Below the pieces are notes generated by a model. It did not search any database, was not told where the DNA came from, and was given only the letters and a program-made list of their open reading frames with translations. Shown here piece after piece: positions 10,208-18,578 of a DNA stretch of 64,000 bases. This DNA comes from Crossiella equi (GTDB taxonomy: Bacteria > Actinomycetota > Actinomycetes > Mycobacteriales > Pseudonocardiaceae): contig NZ_JAGIOO010000001.1 of the NCBI RefSeq assembly GCF_017876755.1, positions 9,376,187 to 9,440,186 of the forward strand, in the 5' to 3' direction. Each line of letters begins with the position of its first letter. Within the stretch, counting starts at the first letter, position 1. Position numbers and translations under genes: made by a program.

Positions 10208-11803
10208 GTGGCTAACTCCGGTCCGGCCGGTGGCGATGTTCGTGGCGGTGCCGCGGTCGAGCCCGGCCGCGCGGGGGAGGAGCACGAGATGGGGCTCGGT
10301 GTGCCCACCTACGACCTGCTGGAACGACCGTGGATTCCAGTACGCCGCCTGGGCGGGTCCCAGGTCGAGTTGGTGGGGTTGCGGGAGCTGTTCACCCGGG
10401 CGCACGAGCTCGCTGACCTCGCGGTTCCGCTCCCGCCGGCCGCGGCCGGGTTGTGGCGGGTGCTCTACGCCCTCACCGCCCGCATCGCCGACCTGTGCCC
10501 GCGGGAGTGGCTGGATCAGCGCCTGGACCTGCTCGACCAGGGCCACTTCGACCCAGAAGACATCGAGGCCTACTGCGGCAAGCACGCAGGCGCCTTTGAC
10601 CTATTCGGGCCGCGGCCGTGGATGCAGGAACCCACCCTCCGTCAGCAGTGCCCAGGTCCGTCCGGGATCAACAAGCTCGTCTTCGGCCGCCCGACCGGCA
10701 GCAACCAGGTGTGGTTCGGCCACTTCACCGACGCCCGCCCCGAACCCGTCCCCACACCCGAGGCGATCCAGCACCTGCTGATCCAGCACTACTACGGCCC
10801 GTCCGGGCGCTGCACCGCGCGCAAGGCCGGAGACGGTCAGCTGGCCAACTCCACCAAGGGGATCCTGCGCTCCACCCTGTCCTACCACCCCGTCGGCGAC
10901 ACGCTGTTCGAGTCGCTGCTGCTCGGTCTGCCCAGCCCTGGCGATGACCCCGGCGGCCAGCCTGACGACCTGTGTCCGTGGGAGCGGACCCAGCCCCTGG
11001 ACCCGCTGGGCAGGCCCCCGTATCCGAGCTGGCCCGGCGGGCTGCTCACCGGACGCTCCCGGCACGCGGTCCTGCTCCTCCCGGATGCCACCGGGGCCAA
11101 CGTCATCGACGCCTACGTCACCTGGGCCTGGCGCGAACCCGGCGCCGATGTGCCGGACCCGTACCTGATCTACCAGCTCAGCAAGGAGAACAACCCCTAC
11201 GGGCGCCGGGCGGAGATCGAGCGTGGCCTGTGGCGGGACCTGGACGCGCTGCTGCGCCACACCAGCCTGGGCTCCCAGTCGCGTCGGCCTCAGGTCTTCG
11301 ACGGCCTCAAGGAGCTGCCCAGCGAGCTGCTGAACAGAGTTCGGATCCGCGCCTACGGCTTCGACCAGGACGGTCAGACGCGGGAGAAACGGTGGCTGTC
11401 CGCGCTCACCCCGCCGGTGCTCCACCGGATGGAGGAGGCATCCAAGGAAGCACCACAGCAGATCGGGCTGCTCCGTGAACACGCCGAAGCCTTGGGAGAG
11501 AAGCTGAAAACGGTACTCATCGGCGCCTGGCACCAGGCCACCGCAACCACCGATAAGGCCAAGACCGGGCCTTGGGCCGCTCGCGCCGCCCGCGTCTACT
11601 GGCCCGCCGCCGAACGGGAGTTCTGGGACCGCCTGGCCGCTGAAGAGATCGACACCTCACCGGACCGCTTCCGGGAGCTGGCCCACGATGCCATCGACGC
11701 CGCGCTGAGTGAGACCGATGAGGCCAAGCGCACCGTGGCCAAGGCGATCGCCGCCGCCCACCGCAACCTCGACCGCAAAGACCGTGGCAAGGAGAGCACG
11801 TGA
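10208..11803 (+). CDS. cse1: Cse1 (CasA, Cas8e), large subunit of type I-E Cascade, locus 1
   Basis: Cse1 is the large subunit of Cascade; it recognises the PAM, helps open DNA and docks Cas3. The start is GTG 10208, placed by gaggaga seven bases upstream, giving 531 residues, a normal length. Family features are YDLLERPWIPVRR at about residues 32-44, RDRF-like helical stretches, AFDLFGPRPWMQEP, STKGILRSTLSYHPVG and the C-terminal four-helix bundle (ALSETDEAKRTVAKAIAAAHRNL). The stop overlaps the cse2 start (ATGA-type coupling). The frame is intact, but its partners in this locus are broken, so it may be an orphan subunit. Confidence 0.93.
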   Translation: MANSGPAGGDVRGGAAVEPGRAGEEHEMGLGVPTYDLLERPWIPVRRLGGSQVELVGLRELFTRAHELADLAVPLPPAAAGLWRVLYALTARIADLCPREWLDQRLDLLDQGHFDPEDIEAYCGKHAGAFDLFGPRPWMQEPTLRQQCPGPSGINKLVFGRPTGSNQVWFGHFTDARPEPVPTPEAIQHLLIQHYYGPSGRCTARKAGDGQLANSTKGILRSTLSYHPVGDTLFESLLLGLPSPGDDPGGQPDDLCPWERTQPLDPLGRPPYPSWPGGLLTGRSRHAVLLLPDATGANVIDAYVTWAWREPGADVPDPYLIYQLSKENNPYGRRAEIERGLWRDLDALLRHTSLGSQSRRPQVFDGLKELPSELLNRVRIRAYGFDQDGQTREKRWLSALTPPVLHRMEEASKEAPQQIGLLREHAEALGEKLKTVLIGAWHQATATTDKAKTGPWAARAARVYWPAAEREFWDRLAAEEIDTSPDRFRELAHDAIDAALSETDEAKRTVAKAIAAAHRNLDRKDRGKEST

Positions 11804-12443
11804 GCACCGCCCTCACCACCCAAGCAGCCACGCCTGCCAGGGCCACGACCGTGGAGGAGAGGTTCGTCGAGCACATCCAGCAGCTGTGCGCCCGCTCGTC
11901 CGCAGCCCGCAACCAACTTCGTCGTACCGAACGTCGGCGCCCTGAAGATGTCAGCCGCGCCGTGCACCAGGTCGTGGCGCGCTGGCTGCCCGACAACCCC
12001 AGCCCAGGCCGCGAACGCGCCTACTACACCGTGGCCGCACTCCTCGCCGCCCAGCCCAACACCACCCACCGGAACATCGACGACCAGCCCCCGCCGGTAG
12101 TCGACGACACCGCCCCAGAGACGCGGCCACAGCAGCGGCGAGCCAACCGGGGGCGGCCCTGGCCCGAGCCTGTCTGGGACAGCCCGACGGCGCGAAGACG
12201 ATCGGCTTTGCCGGCGCCGAACGGCACCCGGAGCTGATCTGCCGCCAAGGCCTGCACGGCCTGCACCGCCACCTTCCCGCCGTCATCCGCCGCATGAGCG
12301 AGATCGACGCCAGCCCGGACTGGGTGCGGCTGCTTAAAGACCTGGCCCGCTGGGAGTGCACGCCCCGGCTGGTGGCCAAGGAATGGCAGCAGATTTTTTA
12401 CCGCACCGCCTACGATCCCGACGCCCTTCGGGCCGAAGAGTAG
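11800..12443 (+). pseudogene. cse2: cse2 (CasB), small subunit of type I-E Cascade, frameshifted
   Basis: Cse2 stabilises the target R-loop in Cascade. The first frame (11800-12237) gives an N-terminal part with VEERFVEHIQQLCAR and AYYTVAALLAAQPN. After NRGRP near 12150 the homologous sequence continues in another frame: ALARACLGQPDGAK, then ERHPELICRQGLHGLHRHLP, IRRMSEIDASPDWVRLLKDL and a natural stop after the codons for DALRAEE at about 12441-12443. One extra G in the G-run at 12149-12153 would restore a protein of about 214 residues. This is either a real inactivating deletion or a base-call error. It is translationally coupled to cse1. Confidence 0.85.
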
Positions 12444-12446
12444 AAC

Positions 12447-12567
12447 GTGACCAGCACCCCCGCTCGCTACTACCTCGACTACCACCTGCTGCACACCCTG
12501 TCCTGCGTCAACCTCAACCACGACGACCTCGGCCCGCCGAAGTCGATGGTCTACAGCGGTCGGGAGC
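12447..12567 (+). pseudogene. cas7: cas7 (Cse4, CasC) remnant, first ~40 codons only
   Basis: Starting at GTG 12447, four bases after the cse2 stop, the frame reads YYLDYHLLHTLSCVNLNHDD and then LGPPKSMVYSG. This is the N-terminus of a type I-E Cas7 backbone subunit; compare LHLLQSFPVSNLNRDDLGQP in the intact cas7 at 18575. Similarity ends around 12560 and an unrelated reading follows, with a stop soon after. The deletion removed the rest of cas7 and presumably cas5, cas6e, cas1 and cas2 of this locus. Confidence 0.8.
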
Positions 12568-13592
12568 AGGCGGGGAGTTGTGCATCGACAAGAGCGGGAT
12601 GATCATCCTGGTCTACCTGCCCGAGGCCGCCATCGCCGAGCTCATTGCGGTTGCCTCCACTGCCGCGACGCTTCGTAGCCGAATCTACCGCCGAGGAAGC
12701 CAATCCGGCGGGGGAGGAAGTGGGCGGCGGGAAACCAAGCGGGGCCAGGGGAAGAAGGGTGCGGCCAGGTTGGCTGACTGCTTCCGCAGGAGATCACGTA
12801 GCGAGCGAATCCCGCGCAGTCTTGGATGGCCGGACCACGCAGGGTATGAAGGTACCGACGGCGGCTTCAGCTTGATGGTTGCCACCGACCGCACCTGCAG
12901 TGCGACCATCACCATGGTGGTCAACCAGCTCGTGGATCCGCATTCAGATGAGACGGTCGAGCTGGCGCTGAGCAACCAGTCCCGTGGCCTGCCAGGACGT
13001 CGCGCACATGGATGAAACATGGCGAGGTAGTCTCACTTGGCGATGGCCGACGGCTGCGGAGCTGGCACCGGTGGGCTAACACCAGGACCAGCTGAACTCC
13101 GCAGCCGCCGACCAGCTGCTACCCGCGAGTGCGTAGCAACAGCAAGATGAGGACCAGTCCGGCCTTCGCCAGAGTGACGGAGGCCGGACTGTCGCTTGTC
13201 GCGATCTCAGCCAGGTATTCCACCGCCAGCGGCATCAGTGCCAGGTAGCGCGCCTCATCCTCGGCCCGTCGTCGGCGGCCATTCTCGCCGCCATCCGACC
13301 GTTGATGTGCCTCCATCGCAACCCCGATTCTCGCCAGGCGCAGGCCACGAGGCTGTCCACCTCACCGATGGCCGTCTGCCGGACGCGTGAGGGCCTCCCC
13401 AAACTGAGGAGCCGAGGTCGCAGGAGCACAGGCAGGACCCTACCGCCTCCGCGCGAGTGGCGGCTTCCGGGTCCATGTCGAGGCGCTGCCTTCAACATAG
13501 CAACTTGCTTAACTCCTCTGCGGGGGATATTTTCTCACCGACCAATACGCTCCGCTGCTGCGGAGATGGCCCCTTGCTTTGCTGCAGGCGCC
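12568..13592. other. Decayed region between the two cas loci, no confident gene
   Basis: About 1 kb follows the cas7 break point. A plus-strand frame near 12580-12680 gives CIDKSGMIILVYLPEAAIAE, which looks protein-like but which I do not recognise. A minus-strand frame ending at 13119 gives ARYLALMPLAVEYLAEIATS and a hydrophobic tail (LVLILLLLRTRG), possibly the end of a broken gene. Neither has a convincing start or full length. I treat the stretch as deletion debris. Confidence 0.45.
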
Positions 13593-13621
13593 GATCCTCC
13601 CCGCGCATGCGGGGATGTCTA
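13593..13621 (+). repeat. Solitary type I-E CRISPR-like repeat upstream of cas3 locus 2
   Basis: A 29-nt segment contains the perfect stem CCCCGCGCATGCGGGG followed by atgtctac. It has the layout of a type I-E repeat (stem, then an 8-nt handle) and shares roughly two thirds of its bases with the array 2 repeat. No second copy sits one period (61 nt) to either side. It may be the relic of an array once attached to locus 2. Confidence 0.5.
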
Positions 13622-13658
13622 CGAGACGGAAGATCGTGAGAATGGAACGCTGACCTTG

Positions 13659-16022
13659 GTGGCCTCCGACCTTGACGCCCTTGCTGCGTGGGGAAAATCG
13701 AGCAAAGGGCGGTCCCATCCACTCGTATGCCATGCGCTCGACACGGCAGCGGTTGCCGACCGAGTGCTCGCGTTGTTCGTCGGGCCTGCTCTCAGGCGGG
13801 AACTGGTCGAAGCGCTCGCGCCACTCGGGCAGCCGGAGATCTGGGTCGGCACACTGTGTGGACTGCACGACCTCGGGAAGGTCACACCTACCTTCCAAGG
13901 GTTGAACCGAGCAGTCTCGAAATTCGATGCGGTGGCGATGCGTGACATCGAGCGAGTCGAGCGCCAAGCGGGCGTTTCCCGGCGAGTCGACACCCCACAC
14001 GGCATCGTCACCGCCCTGCACTTCCGGCAGATGCTGCGGGCCTGGGGGGCTACCCCGATCACGGCGGAGGTGATCGCCGGGGCGTTGGGCGGGCACCACG
14101 GACACTTCCCGAGCACCGGCTCGGTACGGCAGGCGCAACGCGAGGTCAACAACCACGGCGGTGCGAGGTGGGAGGCGATCCGGGAGGACGTGGCTCGGCG
14201 GGTCCTGGAGTTGCGCGGGCTCCCAGACCCCACTGGTTTGCCCTGGGGGCGTGTGCAGGCCAACGAGGTGGTTGGTACGGCGCTGGCCGCGCTGACGACA
14301 TTGAGCGACTGGATCGCCTCCGACGTTACGAACTTCGAGTTCGCCGCCCCTGACGACCTGGAGGCCTACACCCGCCACGCCAACTCGCTGGCGGACGCCG
14401 CGGTTGGCCGCCTGGAATGGAAGGCTTGGCAGCTGGCCACCACCTTCGTCGACTTGTTCCCGGCATACCCGGTGCGCCCGGTGCAGTCCGTTGTGGAGGC
14501 GCTGACCAAAGACCTGGCCGAGCCCGGGCTTGTCGTGATCGAGGCCCCGACAGGCGAGGGCAAGACCAAAGCCGCTTTGCAGGCCGCGGCCGCGCTGTCC
14601 GCCAACACCGGTGCCGCGGGTGCGTACATCGCGGCGCCGACTAGGGCAACGGGCCAGCAGACGTTCAGGGAGCTCGACAAGCTGTTGTGCCAGCACGGCG
14701 ATCCCGCACGGCCGGAGCTGGTCCACGCCGGAGCGGCTGAGTTCCTGGCTGAACTCGCCGCGCGACCGACCAGCGTGGGGGAGGACGATGAACAAGACTC
14801 GGACCTCCGGGCGCAGTCCTGGTTCACCAACAAAAAGAACCTTCTTGCGCCTGTTGGGGTGGGCACGGTCGACCAGGCGCTGAAAGGGGCCATCCGGTCC
14901 GGCCATGCCTTCGTGCGCCTGGTGGCGCTGACGAACAAGGTGTTTGTGGTGGATGAGGTCCACGCCTACGACACCTACATGTCCACCCTGCTCGACCGCT
15001 TGTTGGCCTGGTTGGGACGGATGGGCGTCAGCGTTGTGCTGTTGTCGGCCACTCTGCCCCGGCGTCGCCGTGACGAACTGATCGCCGCGTGGCGGGCCGG
15101 CGCGCTCGGGAGCATGCGGGCCGAACCACCGAAGCGGCACCGCGAGGATGCCTATCCCCGGGTCACCTTGGCGACCAGGGATAAGCCGGCCGAGGAGCAC
15201 CCGGCCGAGCTGTCCGAGCTGAACGCGTCCAGGCCATTGGCGCTCAAGCGCATCTCTGACGACGAGGTCGTGGCCTGGGCTCTGGAGGAGGCCGGGAAAG
15301 GGCGGGCAGTGGCTGTCGTGCACAACCTCGTGCGCAGAGCGACCCACACCTACCAACAACTCCAGAGAAGCCTCACCAGGCTACCGAAGGGCAGGCGACC
15401 GAAGCTCTACCTGTACACCGGCCGGTTGACCAGCGGTCAACGTCGTGCGGTGGAGAACAAGCTGATCGACAGCTTCGGCGAGGGCGGGTCCCGGCATGCG
15501 GCGATCATCGTCGGGACCCAGGTGCTGGAGCAGGGACTGGACCTGGACTTCGACGCGATGCTCACCGACCTGGCCCCAGTGGACGTGCTGACCCAGCGCG
15601 CGGGCCGGCTGCACCGGCACTCCCGAGGTGGTAGCCGGGGAGAGTTCGTCCTGCACCTGGCCGGAGTCGCGGACGGCGACACCGGACCGGTTTTCCCGCC
15701 TTATCTCGACCGGGTGTACGATTCCATGATCTTGTTGCGAACCTGGGCTCTTCTGCGGGACAAGAAGAGCATCACACTACCCGCCGACGTGCCCGAGCTG
15801 ATCGACGCCGTGTACGACCCGGCGGAGGGGATCGGTTGCCCGGCAGGGTGGCACGAGGCCTGGCAGGCCGCTGCGGAAAAGCTTTCACGTGCGCGCACCG
15901 AGTCCAATCACAAGGCCCGGCTCATGTACGTTCCGCATCCGGCTGCCCTCGACGACCTGAGCGAGCTCACCCGCAACCCGATGAACACCAGCCGAACCCG
16001 GGAAAAGAGCAGGAGGCGTTGA
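13659..16022 (+). CDS. cas3: Cas3 helicase-nuclease, type I-E locus 2, frame ends before the C-terminal domain
   Basis: This is the Cas3 HD nuclease and helicase, 787 residues from GTG 13659 (TTG 13656 is equally possible; the ribosome-binding site is weak). HD residues are H25 (CHALDTAAVADR) and H70-D71 (LHDLGKVTP), with GGHHGHFP near 145. Helicase motifs are APTGEGKTKAA (about 296), VVDEVHAYDTYM (about 431), VVLLSATLP, and VLEQGLDLDFDAMLTDLAPV with LTQRAGRLHRH (about 620-655). The frame stops at 16022. The domain that normally closes Cas3 continues in the -1 frame and is joined to Cse1. A single base added near cccgggaaaag (16000) would make one continuous Cas3-Cse1 protein. As read, this is Cas3 without its C-terminal lid. 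Confidence 0.88.
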   Translation: MASDLDALAAWGKSSKGRSHPLVCHALDTAAVADRVLALFVGPALRRELVEALAPLGQPEIWVGTLCGLHDLGKVTPTFQGLNRAVSKFDAVAMRDIERVERQAGVSRRVDTPHGIVTALHFRQMLRAWGATPITAEVIAGALGGHHGHFPSTGSVRQAQREVNNHGGARWEAIREDVARRVLELRGLPDPTGLPWGRVQANEVVGTALAALTTLSDWIASDVTNFEFAAPDDLEAYTRHANSLADAAVGRLEWKAWQLATTFVDLFPAYPVRPVQSVVEALTKDLAEPGLVVIEAPTGEGKTKAALQAAAALSANTGAAGAYIAAPTRATGQQTFRELDKLLCQHGDPARPELVHAGAAEFLAELAARPTSVGEDDEQDSDLRAQSWFTNKKNLLAPVGVGTVDQALKGAIRSGHAFVRLVALTNKVFVVDEVHAYDTYMSTLLDRLLAWLGRMGVSVVLLSATLPRRRRDELIAAWRAGALGSMRAEPPKRHREDAYPRVTLATRDKPAEEHPAELSELNASRPLALKRISDDEVVAWALEEAGKGRAVAVVHNLVRRATHTYQQLQRSLTRLPKGRRPKLYLYTGRLTSGQRRAVENKLIDSFGEGGSRHAAIIVGTQVLEQGLDLDFDAMLTDLAPVDVLTQRAGRLHRHSRGGSRGEFVLHLAGVADGDTGPVFPPYLDRVYDSMILLRTWALLRDKKSITLPADVPELIDAVYDPAEGIGCPAGWHEAWQAAAEKLSRARTESNHKARLMYVPHPAALDDLSELTRNPMNTSRTREKSRRR

Positions 16023-16027
16023 CTTCC

Positions 16028-17977
16028 GTGCCCGACGATCAGGAAACGCTGAGTGTCGACGTCGTCCTGCTCACCTTGGACTGGAACCGGTGCAGACCGG
16101 TCGACAGCGATGTCGAGGTAGACCTGAACGGCAACAGCGAGCCGTCGAACGAGGTCGTCTCAGCTCTGCTGAACTCCGCGCTCACCCTCGTCGCCGAGGG
16201 CGACATCCCACCCGACCTCGTTGGCGAACTCGTTGAAACTGCCGTGCCCCCGTTGTTCCGGTCCAGCCCCTCGCTGTTGGACCACCGGGCTTTGCTGTTC
16301 TCGGACGGCCGGTGTGCCGTCGGCGGCCACCTGCTCCAGTACCACCAGGCGAGCGGCCTGGAACTCGGTGAGCCTCCCGCCGAACCGCCCATGGTCGAAC
16401 AGTCCTTCGACTTGCTCACCCAGCCGTGGATCCCGGTGCTGTGCAACGACGGCAACACCGACATGGTCAGCTTGACCGACCTGTTCACCCGTTCGCGGAC
16501 GATCCGTCGGATCACCGGCGAGACCGCGCCGATGACGGCCGCGCTGTACCGGCTTGTGCTGGCCTTGCTGCACCGGATCTACGGACCAGGAAGCGAGACC
16601 GAGTGGAAGGACCTGTGGGAAACGGAGAGCTTCCCGCGCGGTCCCATGGCCGAGTACCGCGACCGCTTCGCTGACCGGTTCGACCTCTTCCATGAAACAC
16701 GCCCGTTCCTCCAATGTCCGCAGCTCGCCGCCCTGCGGCCTGCCACGCCCGCAAAACTGGTCCCCTACCGTGCTGTGGGCAACAACGTCACCCTCTTCGA
16801 CCACACCACCGCTGACGACGAAGTCGTTCTGCGCGCTGACGAAGCAGCTCGGTGGCTGGTCACAACGCATGCCTTCGACCCTGGCGGGATGAAGACGCCT
16901 TTCCTGAAGGACAAGTCCTCCGAACGCGCGCACTGCAACAACTTCGGCGTGATCCTGGTAGAGGGCGCGAACCTGCACGAGACGTTGCTGCTGAACACGC
17001 TGGTCTATCACCCGGTGAACGAGAGGCCGGTGATGACCACCGCGGACGACTGCCCGGTCTGGGAGCGGGAGGAACCACCGCTCGGCCTGCCCGGCAAGGC
17101 CCGGCCGCGTGGCTGGACCGACCTGCTCACGTGGCCGTCGCGACGGATCCTGCTGTCGAGCGAGAACGGGATGGTCACCGGCGTTGTGCTCACCCCCGGC
17201 GACCGGCTCATGATCGATGTGGTCGCCGAGGAGAAGATGGCCGCCTTCCGACGACCACGCGATCCCAAGGGCAAGATCAAGAAAGACGCTCCGCTGCTGC
17301 CAGTGCGACTTCACCCGGTGCGAGGGGTGTGGAGGCACAGCGTCGATCTGCTGATGAAAGACCTGTGGCTTGAGGGCGACCACCACCGTGCGCCGGCACT
17401 CGACCAGCTCGACCACTTCACCGGTCGTGAGCACATTCCGGCCGACGCGGAATACACCCTGCGCGTGTTCGGGCAGCGTCTGGACAAGAAGGCCGCCGTG
17501 ATCGAGGCCTGGCAGGAGGAAGAGGTGCCTGCCCCGGTCCCGTTGCTGCGTTCCCGGGACGAACGGGTTGGTGGCCTGATCGGTGAGGCCATCTCACTCG
17601 CCGACGAGATCGGCTCAGCCCTGCGAGCCCTGCAGGCGAACTTCCGCCGGGAGCTGAAGGCCGAGCCATACGCCGACATCGACCTCTCCTACTGGCCTCG
17701 GCTGGCCCGCCCGTTCGGGACGTTGTTGAGCAGCATCGGCCGGTGTCTTGACGAAGGCAAAACCGCATGGGACCCCGCGTGGACGTGGGCAGAAGCGGTG
17801 ATCCGGCTCGGAGAGGAGACCGCCAGCCGGTGGGTGCGGTCCTCGCCTCTGGAGGCCACCAGCTTGCTCGTGCTCGGCAAGCATCACGCCCAGTTCCTGA
17901 GTCGGCTGGCTACAACGAAGAAGACCTATCGCCTGAAGATCGTCGGCTACTGCGCGCCGGAGGACGATGATGACTGA
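16028..17977 (+). CDS. cse1: Cas3 C-terminal domain fused to Cse1, type I-E locus 2
   Basis: The Cascade large subunit here carries about 120 extra N-terminal residues. These read DQETLSVDVVLLTLDWNR, then LLDHRALLFSDGRCAVGGHL and YHQASGLELGE, which matches the closing segment of Cas3 (compare GAVVIGRRTFTLDDQLGLVI at the end of cas3 in locus 1). After a short proline-rich linker (GEPPAEPP), Cse1 begins at about residue 122 (MVEQSFDLLTQPWIPV). It includes FDLFHETRPFLQCP and LLLNTLVYHPVNERP. No stop separates the two. GTG 16028 is in frame with aggagg at 16011-16016 upstream (11-base spacing); ATG 16391 could start Cse1 alone but lacks a good site. The total is 649 residues. Natural Cas3-Cse1 fusions are known in actinobacteria; a break before the Cas3 C-terminal domain is what is odd here. 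Confidence 0.82.
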   Translation: MPDDQETLSVDVVLLTLDWNRCRPVDSDVEVDLNGNSEPSNEVVSALLNSALTLVAEGDIPPDLVGELVETAVPPLFRSSPSLLDHRALLFSDGRCAVGGHLLQYHQASGLELGEPPAEPPMVEQSFDLLTQPWIPVLCNDGNTDMVSLTDLFTRSRTIRRITGETAPMTAALYRLVLALLHRIYGPGSETEWKDLWETESFPRGPMAEYRDRFADRFDLFHETRPFLQCPQLAALRPATPAKLVPYRAVGNNVTLFDHTTADDEVVLRADEAARWLVTTHAFDPGGMKTPFLKDKSSERAHCNNFGVILVEGANLHETLLLNTLVYHPVNERPVMTTADDCPVWEREEPPLGLPGKARPRGWTDLLTWPSRRILLSSENGMVTGVVLTPGDRLMIDVVAEEKMAAFRRPRDPKGKIKKDAPLLPVRLHPVRGVWRHSVDLLMKDLWLEGDHHRAPALDQLDHFTGREHIPADAEYTLRVFGQRLDKKAAVIEAWQEEEVPAPVPLLRSRDERVGGLIGEAISLADEIGSALRALQANFRRELKAEPYADIDLSYWPRLARPFGTLLSSIGRCLDEGKTAWDPAWTWAEAVIRLGEETASRWVRSSPLEATSLLVLGKHHAQFLSRLATTKKTYRLKIVGYCAPEDDDD

Positions 17978-18578
17978 CCGGACCCCGACGCCTCGAACGA
18001 GCTACATCGCTCAGTTGCACGGCATCGAGCGTGCTCTGAACTCGGGTATTCAAAAACGGGTTGCTGGTGCCCGTCACGACCTGGCCTTGCTACGCCGAAG
18101 CTTGACCGGCGGGCGCCAGGCTGAGGCATACGAGGTCGTGTTCCGCGACGCGATGCCCGACCGCAGCCAGGAACAGGAGGTCTGGGTGCTGGTGGGTGGG
18201 CTGTTCGCCTTGCACCCGTCGCCCTGGCGGGATGCCGGACGGATCCGCAGCATCGGGGCATCGATGGGATTGCTGAGCAAGAAGGCGCCCAACGCGGCCA
18301 CCGTGACCAGACGATTCACCCAGCTCCTCGGACGCAGCCCGGCAGCACTTCCGTACGACCTTCGGCAAGCCGTGCGCCTTCTCGCGGACCACGGTGTCCC
18401 GGTCCACTACGGCAGGCTCCTCGACGACCTGGTTGTTCTGCTGGGCAAGGAACCTCGTGGTGAACGCGCCAGCGAGGTCCGGCTCACCTGGGCCCGCGAG
18501 TACCACCTGCCCCGTACCGCCACGACCACCACCGAGCCGGCCGAACCAGGCTCGACTGCTCTGGAGAACACACCGTGA
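17967..18578 (+). CDS. cse2: Cse2 (CasB), small subunit of type I-E Cascade, locus 2
   Basis: Cse2 forms the inner belly dimer of Cascade and stabilises the displaced strand. The protein has 203 residues from ATG 17967 (ATG 17970 also possible), overlapping the cse1 end by 11 bases. It is helical. Diagnostic stretches are ALNSGIQKRVAGARHDLALL (about residues 21-40), VGGLFALHPSP, and FTQLLGRSPAALPYDLRQAV in the C-terminal half, with VPVHYGRLLDDLVVL. The frame is intact, unlike cse2 of locus 1. It is part of a tightly overlapping operon. Confidence 0.9.
   Translation: MMTDRTPTPRTSYIAQLHGIERALNSGIQKRVAGARHDLALLRRSLTGGRQAEAYEVVFRDAMPDRSQEQEVWVLVGGLFALHPSPWRDAGRIRSIGASMGLLSKKAPNAATVTRRFTQLLGRSPAALPYDLRQAVRLLADHGVPVHYGRLLDDLVVLLGKEPRGERASEVRLTWAREYHLPRTATTTTEPAEPGSTALENTP

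Noticed and set aside
16391..17977. Cse1 of locus 2 starting on its own at ATG 16391
   Set aside because: Possible, but there is no good ribosome-binding site and the frame is open without a stop into the Cas3-like segment, while GTG 16028 has aggagg upstream. Kept as an alternative only.
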